DNA from: Bradyrhizobium yuanmingense
GTDB taxonomy: Bacteria > Pseudomonadota > Alphaproteobacteria > Rhizobiales > Xanthobacteraceae
Reading direction: 5' to 3'
Assembly (NCBI RefSeq): GCF_900094575.1
Contig: NZ_FMAE01000003.1
Coordinates: 1-64,000 of the forward strand
DNA length: 64,000 nt
Of the stretch, positions 25,806 to 34,881 are shown piece after piece (positions within the stretch are counted from its first letter, which is position 1; each line of letters begins with the position of its first letter). The position numbers and the translations under genes are program-made. A model generated the notes under the pieces. It saw only the letters and a program-made list of their open reading frames with translations. It did not search any database and was not told the origin of the DNA.

Positions 25806-26867
25806 ATGAGCGAAACCAACACCTCCGTCGAAATGCTGGAGCCGGTCGAGGACCGCGGTGGGCTCGCGCAGCCGCTGCTGCAGGTCAACGGCCTGACCAA
25901 GCATTTCCCGGTGCGCGGCGGCCTGTTCGCCGCCAAGCGCACGGTGCGTGCCGTCGACAATGTCTCCTTCTCTGTCGCCAAGGGCGAGACGGTCGGCATC
26001 GTCGGCGAGTCCGGCTGCGGCAAGTCCACGACCGCGCGGCTGCTGATGCACCTGATGCCGCGCGATGACGGCGACATCATCTATGACGGCATGACCGTCG
26101 GCCAGTCGCTAAGCTTGCGCGAGCTGCGCCGCGGCATGCAGATGGTGTTCCAGGATTCCTACGCCTCGCTCAACCCGCGCCTGACGATCGAGGAATCCGT
26201 CGCCTTCGGTCCAAAGGTCCATGGCATGGCCGATGGCGCGGCGCGCAACCTGGCGCGAGAGCTGCTCGGCAAGGTCGGCCTGCGCCCGGAAAACTTCGCC
26301 AACCGCTATCCGCACGAGATCTCCGGCGGCCAGCGCCAGCGCGTCAACATCGCCCGTGCGCTGGCGCTGTCGCCGCGGCTGGTGATCCTGGACGAAGCCG
26401 TCTCGGCGCTCGACAAATCCGTCGAGGCGCAGGTGCTCAACCTGCTCGCCGATCTCAAGCGCGAATTCGGCCTCACCTATCTCTTCATCAGCCACGACCT
26501 CAACGTGGTGCGCTACATCTCGGACCGCGTGCTGGTGATGTATCTCGGCGAAGTCGTCGAGCTCGGCCCGGTCGACCAGGTCTGGGACAGCCCGGCGCAT
26601 CCCTACACCCGTGCGCTGCTCGCCGCGATGCCGTCCTCCGATCCCGACAGGCGCACCGAGACGCCGCCGATCACGGGCGACCCGCCCAATCCGATCGATC
26701 CGCCGCCGGGCTGCCGTTTCCACACCCGTTGCCCGTTTGCGGAGCCGCTCTGCGCAAATGCGACACCAAAGCTCACTGCGCTGGATAATATGGGCCACGA
26801 GGCCGCGTGCTACATGGCGATACCGGGTTCAGGCCACAGCCGCGCCCCCAGGGGAGAAACCGCATGA
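25806..26867 (+). CDS. ABC transporter ATP-binding protein, DppF/OppF type
   Basis: 353 residues. The Walker A motif [10 protein letters not shown] starts near residue 66, the signature [15 protein letters not shown] follows, then Walker [13 protein letters not shown] and the switch histidine in FISHDLN. The C-terminal oligopeptide-transporter extension has the Cys pattern [15 protein letters not shown] that binds an Fe-S cluster in several relatives. It is one of two ATPases of the importer (the other is 1.6 kb downstream). Its stop overlaps the start of the small AtzG-like gene by ATGA. Confidence 0.93.
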   Translation: MSETNTSVEMLEPVEDRGGLAQPLLQVNGLTKHFPVRGGLFAAKRTVRAVDNVSFSVAKGETVGIVGESGCGKSTTARLLMHLMPRDDGDIIYDGMTVGQSLSLRELRRGMQMVFQDSYASLNPRLTIEESVAFGPKVHGMADGAARNLARELLGKVGLRPENFANRYPHEISGGQRQRVNIARALALSPRLVILDEAVSALDKSVEAQVLNLLADLKREFGLTYLFISHDLNVVRYISDRVLVMYLGEVVELGPVDQVWDSPAHPYTRALLAAMPSSDPDRRTETPPITGDPPNPIDPPPGCRFHTRCPFAEPLCANATPKLTALDNMGHEAACYMAIPGSGHSRAPRGETA

Positions 26868-27061
26868 CGAGACCGACACCGAAAGAGATCAAGCCGATCG
26901 CGCATATCGCCGGCGTGCCTGTGGACGACGAGATCGCGATCCGCATCTCCAATGCCATCGGCCCCGCCTTCGAAGGCTTCGCCGCGATCGCCGGCACGCT
27001 GCCGTTCGATCTGGAGCCCGCAACTTACGTGCTCGCGCAGACGCAGAAGGTGTCGAAATGA
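26864..27061 (+). CDS. AtzG-like (DUF4089) small amidase-partner protein
   Basis: 65 residues. The pattern AGVPVDDEIAIRISNAIGPAFEGFAAIAGTLPFDLEPATYVL matches the AtzG-like/DUF4089 family, relatives of GatC that wrap around and stabilise an AtzE-type amidase. It overlaps both neighbours by ATGA (ATPase upstream, amidase downstream), so synthesis is tightly coupled to the amidase, as expected for an obligate subunit. The assignment rests on size, the (F)DLEPA.(Y)V tail and on standing directly before an amidase. No other small subunit is in the window. Confidence 0.75.
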   Translation: MTRPTPKEIKPIAHIAGVPVDDEIAIRISNAIGPAFEGFAAIAGTLPFDLEPATYVLAQTQKVSK

Positions 27062-28473
27062 GCCGTGAGCCCGCTCTGATGACGCTCACCGAGGTCGCGC
27101 GCGCGATCGCGATGAAGCAGGTGTCCTCGCACGAGGCGACGCGTGCGCTGCTGCAGCGCATCGCGCAGTGGCAGCCGCATCTCAACGCCTTCATGTCGAT
27201 CGAGGCCGAGGCTGCATTGAAAGCGGCGGATGCCGCCGATGCCGAGCTCGCCAAGGGCAATGTCCGTGGTCCCCTGCATGGCGTGCCGCTCGCGCACAAG
27301 GACATGTATTACGATGCCGGCCACGTCGCGACCTGCGGCTCGCTGATCCGCCGCGATTTCGTGCCGAACGTCACGTCCACCGCCTTGCAGCGGCTCAAGG
27401 ACGCCGGCCAGGTCCGGCTCGGCACGCTGCATCTTGCCGAATTCGCCTACGGCCCGACAGGCCACAACGCCCATTACGGTCCGGTGCGCAATCCCTGGAA
27501 CGTCGCCCATATCACCGGCGGCTCCTCATCCGGCTCCGGTTCGGCGGTTGCCGCGCGCCTGACTTATGCGGCGCTCGGCTCGGACACCGGCGGCTCGATC
27601 CGCATGCCCGCGCATTTCTGTGGCGTCACGGGGCTCAAGACCACGGTCGGCCGCGTCAGCCGCGCCGGCGCAATGCCGCTGTCGCAATCGCTCGACACCG
27701 TCGGCCCGCTGGCCCGCAGCGCCGAGGATTGCGCGCTCTTGCTGGCGCTGATGGCCGGTCCCGATCCCGCCGATTCGACCTGCAGCCACGAGCCGCTCGC
27801 GGACTACGTCGCAGCCACCAAGGCTTCGCTGAGGGGTCTCAAGATCGGCGTGCCCGCCTCGTTCTATGTCGACGATCTCGACAGCGAGGTCGCGCGCGTG
27901 CTGGACGAGACCATCGCGGTGCTCAAGCGCGAGGGCGCCGACATCGTCAAAGTCGAGCTGCCGGACCAGCGGCAATTGTCCTCGGCCAGCCAGCTCGTGC
28001 TCGCCGCGGAAGCTGCCGCCTTCCACAAGCGCTGGATGATCGAGCGTCCGCAGGACTATGGCCCGCAGGTCTTGATGCGGCTTCAGAACGGCCTCGCCGT
28101 TCCCGCCATCACCTATCTCGAAGCGATGCGTTGGCGCGGGCCGGCGCTCGCGGCCCACAATGCCGCGACGGCAGGCGTCGATGCGGTGATCGCACCGGCG
28201 TCCCCGGTGCCGGCGCCGACGATCGAGGAGAGCGACGTCGGCGGCGGCCCGAACGCGCCGGCGCTGTTGCAGCGGCTGACGCTGTTCACCCGCCCGGTGA
28301 ATTTCCTGGGCTTGCCGTCACTGACCATTCCTTCGGGCTTCACCACGACCGGCCTGCCGGTCGGCATGCAGCTGATCGGCCGCTCCTTCGACGAAGCCAC
28401 CCTGCTGACCATTGGCGCCGCGTTCCAGCGCGTCACCGACTATCACGACCGATTGCCGAAGCTGCCGTCATGA
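27058..28473 (+). CDS. Amidase-signature hydrolase, AtzE-like
   Basis: 471 residues. The Ser-cisSer-Lys triad is visible: K81 in PLAHKDM, the cis-serine in GGSSSGSG (156-160) and the nucleophile S180 in GSDTGGSIR. It hydrolyses a C-N amide bond in the cytoplasm. The length and the GatC-like neighbour place it with AtzE (1-carboxybiuret hydrolase) and similar two-subunit amidases rather than GatA, but the substrate may differ. It is encoded between the two ATPase genes of a complete dipeptide-type importer with ATGA overlaps on both sides, so it very probably acts on the imported compound. Confidence 0.87.
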   Translation: MSREPALMTLTEVARAIAMKQVSSHEATRALLQRIAQWQPHLNAFMSIEAEAALKAADAADAELAKGNVRGPLHGVPLAHKDMYYDAGHVATCGSLIRRDFVPNVTSTALQRLKDAGQVRLGTLHLAEFAYGPTGHNAHYGPVRNPWNVAHITGGSSSGSGSAVAARLTYAALGSDTGGSIRMPAHFCGVTGLKTTVGRVSRAGAMPLSQSLDTVGPLARSAEDCALLLALMAGPDPADSTCSHEPLADYVAATKASLRGLKIGVPASFYVDDLDSEVARVLDETIAVLKREGADIVKVELPDQRQLSSASQLVLAAEAAAFHKRWMIERPQDYGPQVLMRLQNGLAVPAITYLEAMRWRGPALAAHNAATAGVDAVIAPASPVPAPTIEESDVGGGPNAPALLQRLTLFTRPVNFLGLPSLTIPSGFTTTGLPVGMQLIGRSFDEATLLTIGAAFQRVTDYHDRLPKLPS

Positions 28474-29447
28474 CAAACCTCGTCGAGATCTCAGGCCTCA
28501 ACATCCGCTTCACCGGCGAGCGCACGGTCTATGCCGTGAACGATCTCAGTCTCTCGCTGGGGAACAGCGAGGTGCTGGGCCTGCTCGGCGAATCCGGTTC
28601 GGGCAAGAGCGTGACCTTGCGTGCCTTGATGCGGCTGCTGCCGAAGAAGCGCACGCAGATTTCGGGCACGGTCAACGTCATGGGACAGGACGTGCTGGCC
28701 ATGAACGACGAGCAGCTGTCGTCGTTCCGCGGCCAGACCGTCTCGATGATCTTCCAGGAGCCGGCGCTTGCGCTCGATCCGGTCTACACGATCGGCGCGC
28801 AAATCGCCGAAAGCGTGGTGCGCCACGAAGGCAAGAGTTTTGCGGAAGGGCGTGCGCGGGCGCTGGAGATGCTCGAGGTCGTGCGTATTCCCTCGGCCAA
28901 GCGCCGGCTGGATGCCTATCCGCACGAAATGTCGGGCGGCATGCGCCAGCGCGCCATGATCGCGCTGGCGCTGGCCTGCCGGCCAAAAATCCTGCTGGCG
29001 GACGAGCCGACCACGGCGCTCGATGCCACCGTGCAAATCCAGATTCTGCTCTTGCTGCGCGAGCTGCAGCGCGAGTTCGGCATGTCCGTCATCTTCGTCA
29101 CCCACGACATCGGCGTCGCCATCGAGATCTGCGATCGCGTCGCGGTGATGTATGCCGGTCAGATCGTGGAGCAGGGGACCTTGCGCGACATCGTCCGCTC
29201 GCCGGTGCATCCCTATGCCAAGGGCCTGCTCGCCTCCACCATCCACGGTGCCAAGCGGGGCCAGCGGTTGGAGACCATCCCCGGCACGCCGCCGTCGCTG
29301 GCCGAGAAGCCGCACAATTGCTCCTTCGCTCCCCGCTGCAAGCTCGCCGAGCCGCGCTGCCTGGAGCAATTGCCCGGGAATGTCGCGGTCGGGCCGGGTC
29401 GGGCCGCCAGATGCGTCCTGGCGGAGCCGGCCACCGTGCTGTCATAG
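28470..29447 (+). CDS. ABC transporter ATP-binding protein, DppD/OppD type
   Basis: 325 residues. Walker A GESGSGKSVT starts near residue 40, the signature is MSGGMRQRAMIALAL, and Walker B ILLADEPTTALD and VTHDIGV follow. The tail NCSFAPRCKLAEPRC is the oligopeptide-transporter extension. It completes the heterodimeric ATPase with the DppF-type gene 1.6 kb upstream. The ATG overlaps the amidase stop (ATGA). It is the last gene of the operon; no clear terminator follows in the 100 bases to the next gene. Confidence 0.93.
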   Translation: MTNLVEISGLNIRFTGERTVYAVNDLSLSLGNSEVLGLLGESGSGKSVTLRALMRLLPKKRTQISGTVNVMGQDVLAMNDEQLSSFRGQTVSMIFQEPALALDPVYTIGAQIAESVVRHEGKSFAEGRARALEMLEVVRIPSAKRRLDAYPHEMSGGMRQRAMIALALACRPKILLADEPTTALDATVQIQILLLLRELQREFGMSVIFVTHDIGVAIEICDRVAVMYAGQIVEQGTLRDIVRSPVHPYAKGLLASTIHGAKRGQRLETIPGTPPSLAEKPHNCSFAPRCKLAEPRCLEQLPGNVAVGPGRAARCVLAEPATVLS

Positions 29448-29549
29448 TTCGGATGAGTTGAACCGGGCTGTGCGAGCCTTTCCAGCATTCACACCCCGTT
29501 CATTCCGGTTCCCGTTCCATGGCGCCTTTCACGGAGAGGGACCTCACGG

Positions 29550-29819
29550 ATGTACATTTCCAACGAAGGCCTTCTCGTCATCCTGTTCGTCGGTCTCGTC
29601 GCCGGTTGGCTCGCCGGCAAGATCGTGCGGGGCGCCGGGTTCGGCCTGATCGGCGACATCGTGATCGGCATCTGCGGTGCGCTGGTGGCGAGCCTGCTGT
29701 TTCCAAAGCTCGGCATCCGCCTCGGCACCGGCTTGATCTCCCAGATTGTCTATTCTGCCATCGGAGCGGTCATCCTGCTGCTGGTGGTACGCCTGGTGCG
29801 CGGCGGGGGCCGGCTCTAG
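29550..29819 (+). CDS. GlsB/YeaQ/YmgE-family small membrane protein
   Basis: 89 residues, three hydrophobic segments with Gly-rich helices (LLVILFVGLVAGWLAGKIV, GLIGDIVIGICGALVASLLF, IVYSAIGAVILLLVVRLV). This is the 'transglycosylase-associated' GlsB family, known from stress regulons, of uncertain biochemical role in the inner membrane. A good GAGAGGGA site precedes the ATG. It stands alone between the importer operon and the secretion unit. The 254 bases after it contain only a weak GAGCCGC..GCGGCT hairpin near 29847-29871. Confidence 0.88.
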   Translation: MYISNEGLLVILFVGLVAGWLAGKIVRGAGFGLIGDIVIGICGALVASLLFPKLGIRLGTGLISQIVYSAIGAVILLLVVRLVRGGGRL

Positions 29820-30073
29820 CCTCTGCATTCGGCTGAGCGGAACTTGAGCCGCGCTTTTCGCGGAAGCGGCTGAAAGCCTGCAAGAAAAAGCCGCAAGCCT
29901 GTGGAATTCCGGACTTGCGCGGAAGGCTATCGGGGGTAGATGTGGCCCATGAGGCCTCGGATTAAATTCGACCGCGTTGGACGGCCGGAAAACAGATGTT
30001 AATCCAAGGCGAGTACTCCTTGAATCGCCTTTGAAATCAGGGCTTTGCCCGTTAGCCGAAAGAGATCAGACTG

Positions 30074-31822
30074 ATGGCAGCCATCCCTGGCGTCCGCCGT
30101 TCGGAGCTCGGTGACGCCTTGCGCGCTTGTCGCACGGCCTTCATCGGCGTCGGCCTGATGAGCTGCATGATCAACCTGCTCTATCTGACCGGGTCGATCT
30201 TCATGCTGGAGGTCTATGACCGGGTGCTGCCGAGCCGCAGCATCCCCACCCTGGTCGGCCTGATCATCCTCGCCAGCTTCCTCTACATGGCGCAGGGCGT
30301 GCTGGACATGATCCGCAACCGCATCCTGGGGCGGATCGGCACCGCGCTCGACGAGGCCCTCAACAAGCGCGTGTTCGATACCATCGTGCGCCTGCCGCTG
30401 CTGGTCGGCAGCCGCAACGAGGGCCTGCAGCCGCTGCGCGATCTCGACAATGTCCGCTCCTTCCTCGGCAGCATGGGCCCGAGCGCATTCTTCGACCTGC
30501 CCTGGCTGCCGCTCTATCTCGCCATCTGCTTCGCCTTCCATGTCCTGATCGGCGTCACCGCGCTGGTCGGCGCCATCATCCTGGTCGGGCTGACGCTGGT
30601 GACCGAGTTCATGTCCCGCCAGCCGGCGAAGGAAGCGATGGGCCTCGCCGCCCAGCGCAACGATCTCGCCCAGGCCAGCCGCCGCAACGCCGAAGTGATG
30701 GTGTCGATGGGGATGGCCGGCCGGATGAACCAGCGCTGGAGCGAGGCCAACGAAAAATACCTCGCCGGCAATCAGCGGGCGAGCGACGTCGCCGGTGGTC
30801 TCGGCGCGGTCGCAAAGGTGCTGCGGATGATGCTGCAATCGGCCGTGCTCGCGGTCGGCGCCTATCTCGTCATCCACCAGGAGGCGACGGCCGGCATCAT
30901 CATCGCCGGCTCGATCCTGTCCGCCCGCGCGCTCGCGCCGGTCGATCTCGCCATCGCGCATTGGAAATCCTTCGTCGCGGCGCGCCAGAGCTGGCAGCGG
31001 CTGACGCGCCTGTTGGAGCAGATGCCGGCGCAGGCGATGCCAACCCAGCTGCAGGCGCCGACCAGCCGGCTCTCCGTCGAGGGCGTCGCCATGGTGCCGC
31101 CCGGCGATCAGCGTCTCGTGGTGCAGGATGTCACCTTCGCGCTCGCCGCCGGCAACGGCCTCGGCGTGATCGGCCCGAGCGGTTCCGGCAAGTCGTCGCT
31201 GATCCGCGCGCTGGTCGGGGTCTGGCAGCCGGTGCGCGGCAAGGTGCGGCTCGACGGCGCGGCGCTCGATCAATGGACGAGCGACGCGCTCGGCCGCCAT
31301 ATCGGCTATCTGCCGCAGGACGTCGAATTGTTCGGCGGCACCATCGCGCAGAACATCAGCCGGTTCGATCCCGAGGCCACCTCCGAGGCGATCATCGCCG
31401 CGGCCAAGGAGGCCGGCGTGCACGAGATGATCATCAAGATGCGCGAGGGCTACAACACCCAAGTCGGCGAGCAGGGCGCCGCGCTTTCCGCAGGTCAGGC
31501 CCAGCGCGTGGCGCTGGCGCGCGCGCTCTACGGCAACCCCTTCCTGATCGTGCTCGACGAGCCCAATTCCAATCTCGACACCGAAGGCGACGAGGCGCTG
31601 ACCCGCGCCGTCCGCTCGGCGCGCGAGCGCGGTGCCATCGTCGTCGTGGTGGCGCACCGCCCGATCGGCGTCGAGGCGGTCGACCAGATCCTGGTGCTGC
31701 GCGACGGTCGCATGCAGGCCTTTGGGCCGAAGGAGCAGGTGCTCGCCCAGGTGCTGCAGCCGCGCGTGACGCCGCCGGCGCCGATCAAGATCGTCAGCGA
31801 AGGCGGAGTGGCCAAACCATGA
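30074..31822 (+). CDS. Type I secretion ABC permease/ATPase (PrtD-like)
   Basis: 582 residues. The N-terminal ABC exporter membrane domain has helices such as FIGVGLMSCMINLLYLTGSIFML and FDLPWLPLYLAICF, with the PrtD-type signature EVYDRVLPSRS. No peptidase domain is present. The ATPase has Walker A GPSGSGKSS (about 367-375), QDVELFGGTIAQNI, the signature LSAGQAQRVALARAL and Walker B IVLDEPNSNLD. It powers export of an RTX-like or other C-terminally tagged protein directly out of the cell with the adaptor encoded next. No TolC homologue and no obvious RTX substrate is in the window. Confidence 0.92.
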   Translation: MAAIPGVRRSELGDALRACRTAFIGVGLMSCMINLLYLTGSIFMLEVYDRVLPSRSIPTLVGLIILASFLYMAQGVLDMIRNRILGRIGTALDEALNKRVFDTIVRLPLLVGSRNEGLQPLRDLDNVRSFLGSMGPSAFFDLPWLPLYLAICFAFHVLIGVTALVGAIILVGLTLVTEFMSRQPAKEAMGLAAQRNDLAQASRRNAEVMVSMGMAGRMNQRWSEANEKYLAGNQRASDVAGGLGAVAKVLRMMLQSAVLAVGAYLVIHQEATAGIIIAGSILSARALAPVDLAIAHWKSFVAARQSWQRLTRLLEQMPAQAMPTQLQAPTSRLSVEGVAMVPPGDQRLVVQDVTFALAAGNGLGVIGPSGSGKSSLIRALVGVWQPVRGKVRLDGAALDQWTSDALGRHIGYLPQDVELFGGTIAQNISRFDPEATSEAIIAAAKEAGVHEMIIKMREGYNTQVGEQGAALSAGQAQRVALARALYGNPFLIVLDEPNSNLDTEGDEALTRAVRSARERGAIVVVVAHRPIGVEAVDQILVLRDGRMQAFGPKEQVLAQVLQPRVTPPAPIKIVSEGGVAKP

Positions 31823-31836
31823 GCACGAAGCCATGA
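31819..31836 (+). other. Five-codon ORF (MSTKP) bridging two coupled genes
   Basis: ATG at 31819 overlaps the ATPase stop (ATGA) and its own TGA at 31834 overlaps the adaptor ATG at 31833 (ATGA). It begins ATGAGCACG, exactly as the adaptor does, so it may be a duplicated start region or a re-initiation relay. Confidence 0.4.
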
Positions 31837-33164
31837 GCACGTTGGCCATCGGCGGCACCAAGGCGGCCGCGAAGACCGTCCGCGACTCCATCAGGTTCCA
31901 CCTGATGCTCGGCCTTGTGATCGTGCTGGTCCTGGTCGTCGGCCTCGGCGGCTGGGCCTCGACCGTCCTGATCTCGGGCGCGCTGATTGCGCCGGGCCAG
32001 ATCGTGGTCGAATCCAACGTCAAGAAGGTGCAGCATCCGACCGGCGGCGTGGTCGGCGAGGTGCGCGCCCGCGACGGCGACCTGGTCAAGTCCGGCGACA
32101 TCGTGGTGCGGCTCGACGACACCGTCACCAAGGCCAATCTTGCCATCGTCACCAAGAACCTCGATGCGGCGCAGGTGCGTGCGGCGCGATTGCAGGCCGA
32201 GCAGCGCGGCCTCGACCGAATCGAGTTCCCGCAAGGCCTCATCGAGCGGGCGGGCGATCCCGACGTCAAGGCGCTGCTTGCGGCCGAGACCAAGCTGTTC
32301 GAGGTCCGCGTCAATGGCCGCACCGGGCAGAAGGCGCAGCTCCGCGAACGCATCACGCAGCTCAACGAGGAGATCGCCGGTCTCAGCGCCCAGGAAAAAG
32401 CCAAGGACCAGGAGATCGCGCTGGTGCTGAACGAGCTCACCGGCGTGCGTGAGCTCTACGAGAAGCGTCTTGTGCAGATCTCGCGCCTGACCCAGCTCGA
32501 GCGCGACTCGGCCCGCCTCAACGGCGAGCGCGCGCAGTACATCGCCGCGCGCGCCCAGGCCAAGGGCAAGATCACCGAGACCGAGCTCCAGATCATCCAG
32601 ATCGACAAGGACGTGGTCAGCGAGGTCTCCAAGGACCTGCGCGAAACCAACGACAAGATCGGCGAGCTGATCGAGCGCAAGGTCGCGGCCGAAGACCAGC
32701 TCCGCCGCGTCGACATCCGCGCGCCGCAGGATGGCATGGTGCTGCAATCGACGGTGCACACGATCGGCGGCGTCGTCACGGCCGGCGATACCTTGATGCT
32801 GATCGTGCCGCAGACCGACGATCTCCAGGTCGAGGCCAAGGTCAATCCGGTCGACATCGACAAGCTCCAGATCGGCCAGAAGACGCTGCTGCGCCTGTCC
32901 GCGTTCAACCAGCGCACCACGCCCGAGCTCAACGGTGTCGTCAGCCGCGTCTCGCCCGACGTCACCACCGACCAGCGCACCGGCCAAGGCTACTACACCA
33001 TCCGCGTCTCGATGCCGCCGGAAGAGATCGCCAGGCTCGGCGACGTCAAGATGATCCCCGGCATGCCGGTGGAAGCCTTCGTCCAGACCGGCGACCGCAC
33101 GATGCTGTCCTATCTGATGAAGCCGCTTCACGACCAGCTGATGCGCGCCTTCCGCGAGAAGTGA
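31833..33164 (+). CDS. HlyD-family type I secretion periplasmic adaptor (PrtE-like)
   Basis: 443 residues. One N-terminal membrane helix (LMLGLVIVLVLVVGLGGWAS, about 30-50) is followed by a biotinyl-lipoyl-like half (GQIVVESNVKKVQHPTGGVVGEV). A long coiled coil runs through about 100-280 (QKAQLRERITQLNEEIAGLS, KDLRETNDKIGELIERKVAA), and the second half-motif RAPQDGMVLQSTVHTIGGVV comes before a beta-barrel tail. It links the inner-membrane exporter to TolC. The ATG at 31833 overlaps the stop of a five-codon ORF. The start sequence CATGAGCACG is duplicated 14 bases upstream. Confidence 0.92.
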   Translation: MSTLAIGGTKAAAKTVRDSIRFHLMLGLVIVLVLVVGLGGWASTVLISGALIAPGQIVVESNVKKVQHPTGGVVGEVRARDGDLVKSGDIVVRLDDTVTKANLAIVTKNLDAAQVRAARLQAEQRGLDRIEFPQGLIERAGDPDVKALLAAETKLFEVRVNGRTGQKAQLRERITQLNEEIAGLSAQEKAKDQEIALVLNELTGVRELYEKRLVQISRLTQLERDSARLNGERAQYIAARAQAKGKITETELQIIQIDKDVVSEVSKDLRETNDKIGELIERKVAAEDQLRRVDIRAPQDGMVLQSTVHTIGGVVTAGDTLMLIVPQTDDLQVEAKVNPVDIDKLQIGQKTLLRLSAFNQRTTPELNGVVSRVSPDVTTDQRTGQGYYTIRVSMPPEEIARLGDVKMIPGMPVEAFVQTGDRTMLSYLMKPLHDQLMRAFREK

Positions 33165-33187
33165 CGCACGACAGCGCGTCGTGGTCT

Positions 33188-33277
33188 CGTAGGGTGGGTT
33201 AGGCGAAGCCGTAACCCACCGCTTCTCTAACCGAGGATGCGGAAGTGGTGGGTTACGCTGCGCTAACCCACCCTACA
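33188..33277. repeat. Palindromic element, 'CGTAGGGTGGGTTAGC' family
   Basis: CGTAGGGTGGGTTAGGCGAAGCCGTAACCCACC pairs with GGTGGGTTACGCTGCGCTAACCCACCCTAC. Lies 24 bases after the adaptor stop and may terminate the secretion operon. Confidence 0.88.
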
Positions 33278-33332
33278 ACACCGCCTTCTTTGCTATAGTT
33301 CGACTCAGGCCCAATCACCCGGCGGTCGAACC

Positions 33333-34802
33333 ATGCAATCTCCACCCTCCATCCCCACCGCATCCTTCTCCGACGCGTCCCTCGCCGTTGCCCGCCTCGA
33401 AGAAATCTACGAGCGCAACACGAAATTCCTGCGCGACCGGTTCGAAGCCTATGTCGGCGGGGAAGCGATCACGATGCGGGTTCGCGCCTATTATCCCTTC
33501 GTCCGTATCACCACTGCGACGCATGCGCGGCTGGATTCGCGCCTTGCTTACGGCTTCGTCGCCGGACCCGGCGTGCATGAAACCAGCGTGACGCGGCCGG
33601 ATCTGTTCCGCAGCTATTTCACCGAGCAGATCGGCCTCTTGATCCAGAACCACGGCGTGCCCGTCGAGATCGGCGAGTCCGCCGAGCCGATCCCGATCCA
33701 CTTCGCCTATCGGCGCGACATCAATATCGAAGCCGCGATCACCACCAGCGAGAATTCGCCCGTGACACGCTCGCTGCGCGATGCGTTCGACGTGCCCGTT
33801 CTCGCGACCATGGACGATTCGATCGCCGACGGCACTTTCGAGCTCCAGCCTGATACGCCGGAGCCGCTGTCCCTGTTCCGCGCCGCCCGCGTCGATTACT
33901 CGTTGCGCCGGCTTTATCACTACACCGGCACCGATCCCGAATATTTCCAGAACTTCGTGATCTTCACCAACTACCAGTTCTATGTCGATGCCTTCGCGCA
34001 AGCGTGCCAGCAGCGGCTGCAGTCCGGCGAAGCCGGGCTCGAAGCTTTCGTCGCGCCCGGCAACGTGATCACGAACAGCGGCGGCGCGATCAGCGGCACC
34101 GCGCCGGCTCGCGCACCGCAGATGCCGGCCTTCCATCTGGTCGCACCTGGCTATCGCGGCATCACGTTGATCAACATCGGCACCGGTCCGTCCAATGCGC
34201 GCAACGTCACCGACCACGTCGCGGTGCTGCGGCCGCATGCCTGGCTGATGCTCGGCCATTGCGCCGGCCTGCGCAACACGCAGCGGCTCGGCGATTACGT
34301 GCTCGCGCACGGCTATGTGCGCGAGGATCACGTGCTCGATCGCGAGCTGCCGCTGTGGGTGCCGATCCCAGCGCTGGCCGAGATGCAGGTCGCGCTCGAG
34401 GAGGCGGTCGAGGACGTCACCGGGCTCGAAGGCTTCGAGCTCAAGCGCCTGATGCGCACCGGCACGGTCGCGAGCGTCGACAACCGCAATTGGGAAATTT
34501 CCGGGCCTGAGGTGATCCGCCGGCTGTCGCAATCGCGCGCGGTCGCGCTCGACATGGAATCGGCCGCCATCGCCGCCAATGGCTACCGCTTCCGCGTTCC
34601 CTACGGCACGCTGCTGTGTGTCTCCGACAAGCCGCTGCATGGCGAGATCAAGCTCGCGGGCATGGCCAGCGAGTTCTACCGCCGCCGCGTCGGCCAGCAC
34701 CTTGAGATCGGCCTGAAGGCGCTGGAGCGGCTCAAGCAGCAGGAATCGGAACGGCTGCATTCGCGCAAGCTCCGCAGCTTTGCCGAAGTGGCGTTCCAGT
34801 AG
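33333..34802 (+). CDS. amn: AMP nucleosidase
   Basis: 489 residues, full length for Amn. The N-terminal Amn-specific domain contains TMRVRAYYPFVRI and FRSYFTEQIGLLIQNHGVPVEIG. The C-terminal phosphorylase-like domain has GHCAGLRNTQRLGDYVLAHGYVREDHVLD and DMESAAIAANGYRFRVPYGTLLCVSDKPLHGEIK. It hydrolyses AMP to adenine and ribose 5-phosphate in the cytoplasm. The ATG at 33333 has no strong ribosome site. It is a housekeeping salvage gene with no obvious operon partners. Confidence 0.95.
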   Translation: MQSPPSIPTASFSDASLAVARLEEIYERNTKFLRDRFEAYVGGEAITMRVRAYYPFVRITTATHARLDSRLAYGFVAGPGVHETSVTRPDLFRSYFTEQIGLLIQNHGVPVEIGESAEPIPIHFAYRRDINIEAAITTSENSPVTRSLRDAFDVPVLATMDDSIADGTFELQPDTPEPLSLFRAARVDYSLRRLYHYTGTDPEYFQNFVIFTNYQFYVDAFAQACQQRLQSGEAGLEAFVAPGNVITNSGGAISGTAPARAPQMPAFHLVAPGYRGITLINIGTGPSNARNVTDHVAVLRPHAWLMLGHCAGLRNTQRLGDYVLAHGYVREDHVLDRELPLWVPIPALAEMQVALEEAVEDVTGLEGFELKRLMRTGTVASVDNRNWEISGPEVIRRLSQSRAVALDMESAAIAANGYRFRVPYGTLLCVSDKPLHGEIKLAGMASEFYRRRVGQHLEIGLKALERLKQQESERLHSRKLRSFAEVAFQ

Positions 34803-34881
34803 GGCCGAAGCCGCACTTTGCTGCTGACAAGCGCAGCGATTTTCAGCATTGTCCGACGCGGGGCTCGACCGGGACGACTTG

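Noticed and set aside
22050..26051. A 1333-codon open frame on the minus strand
   Set aside because: It is antisense to five well-supported importer genes; its translation is rich in His, Asp, Glu, Gln and Arg without domain motifs, as expected for the complement of high-GC codons.
29999..32440. An 813-codon open frame on the minus strand
   Set aside because: It overlaps the whole type I secretion ATPase and half of the adaptor, which carry clear motifs; the translation is low-complexity.
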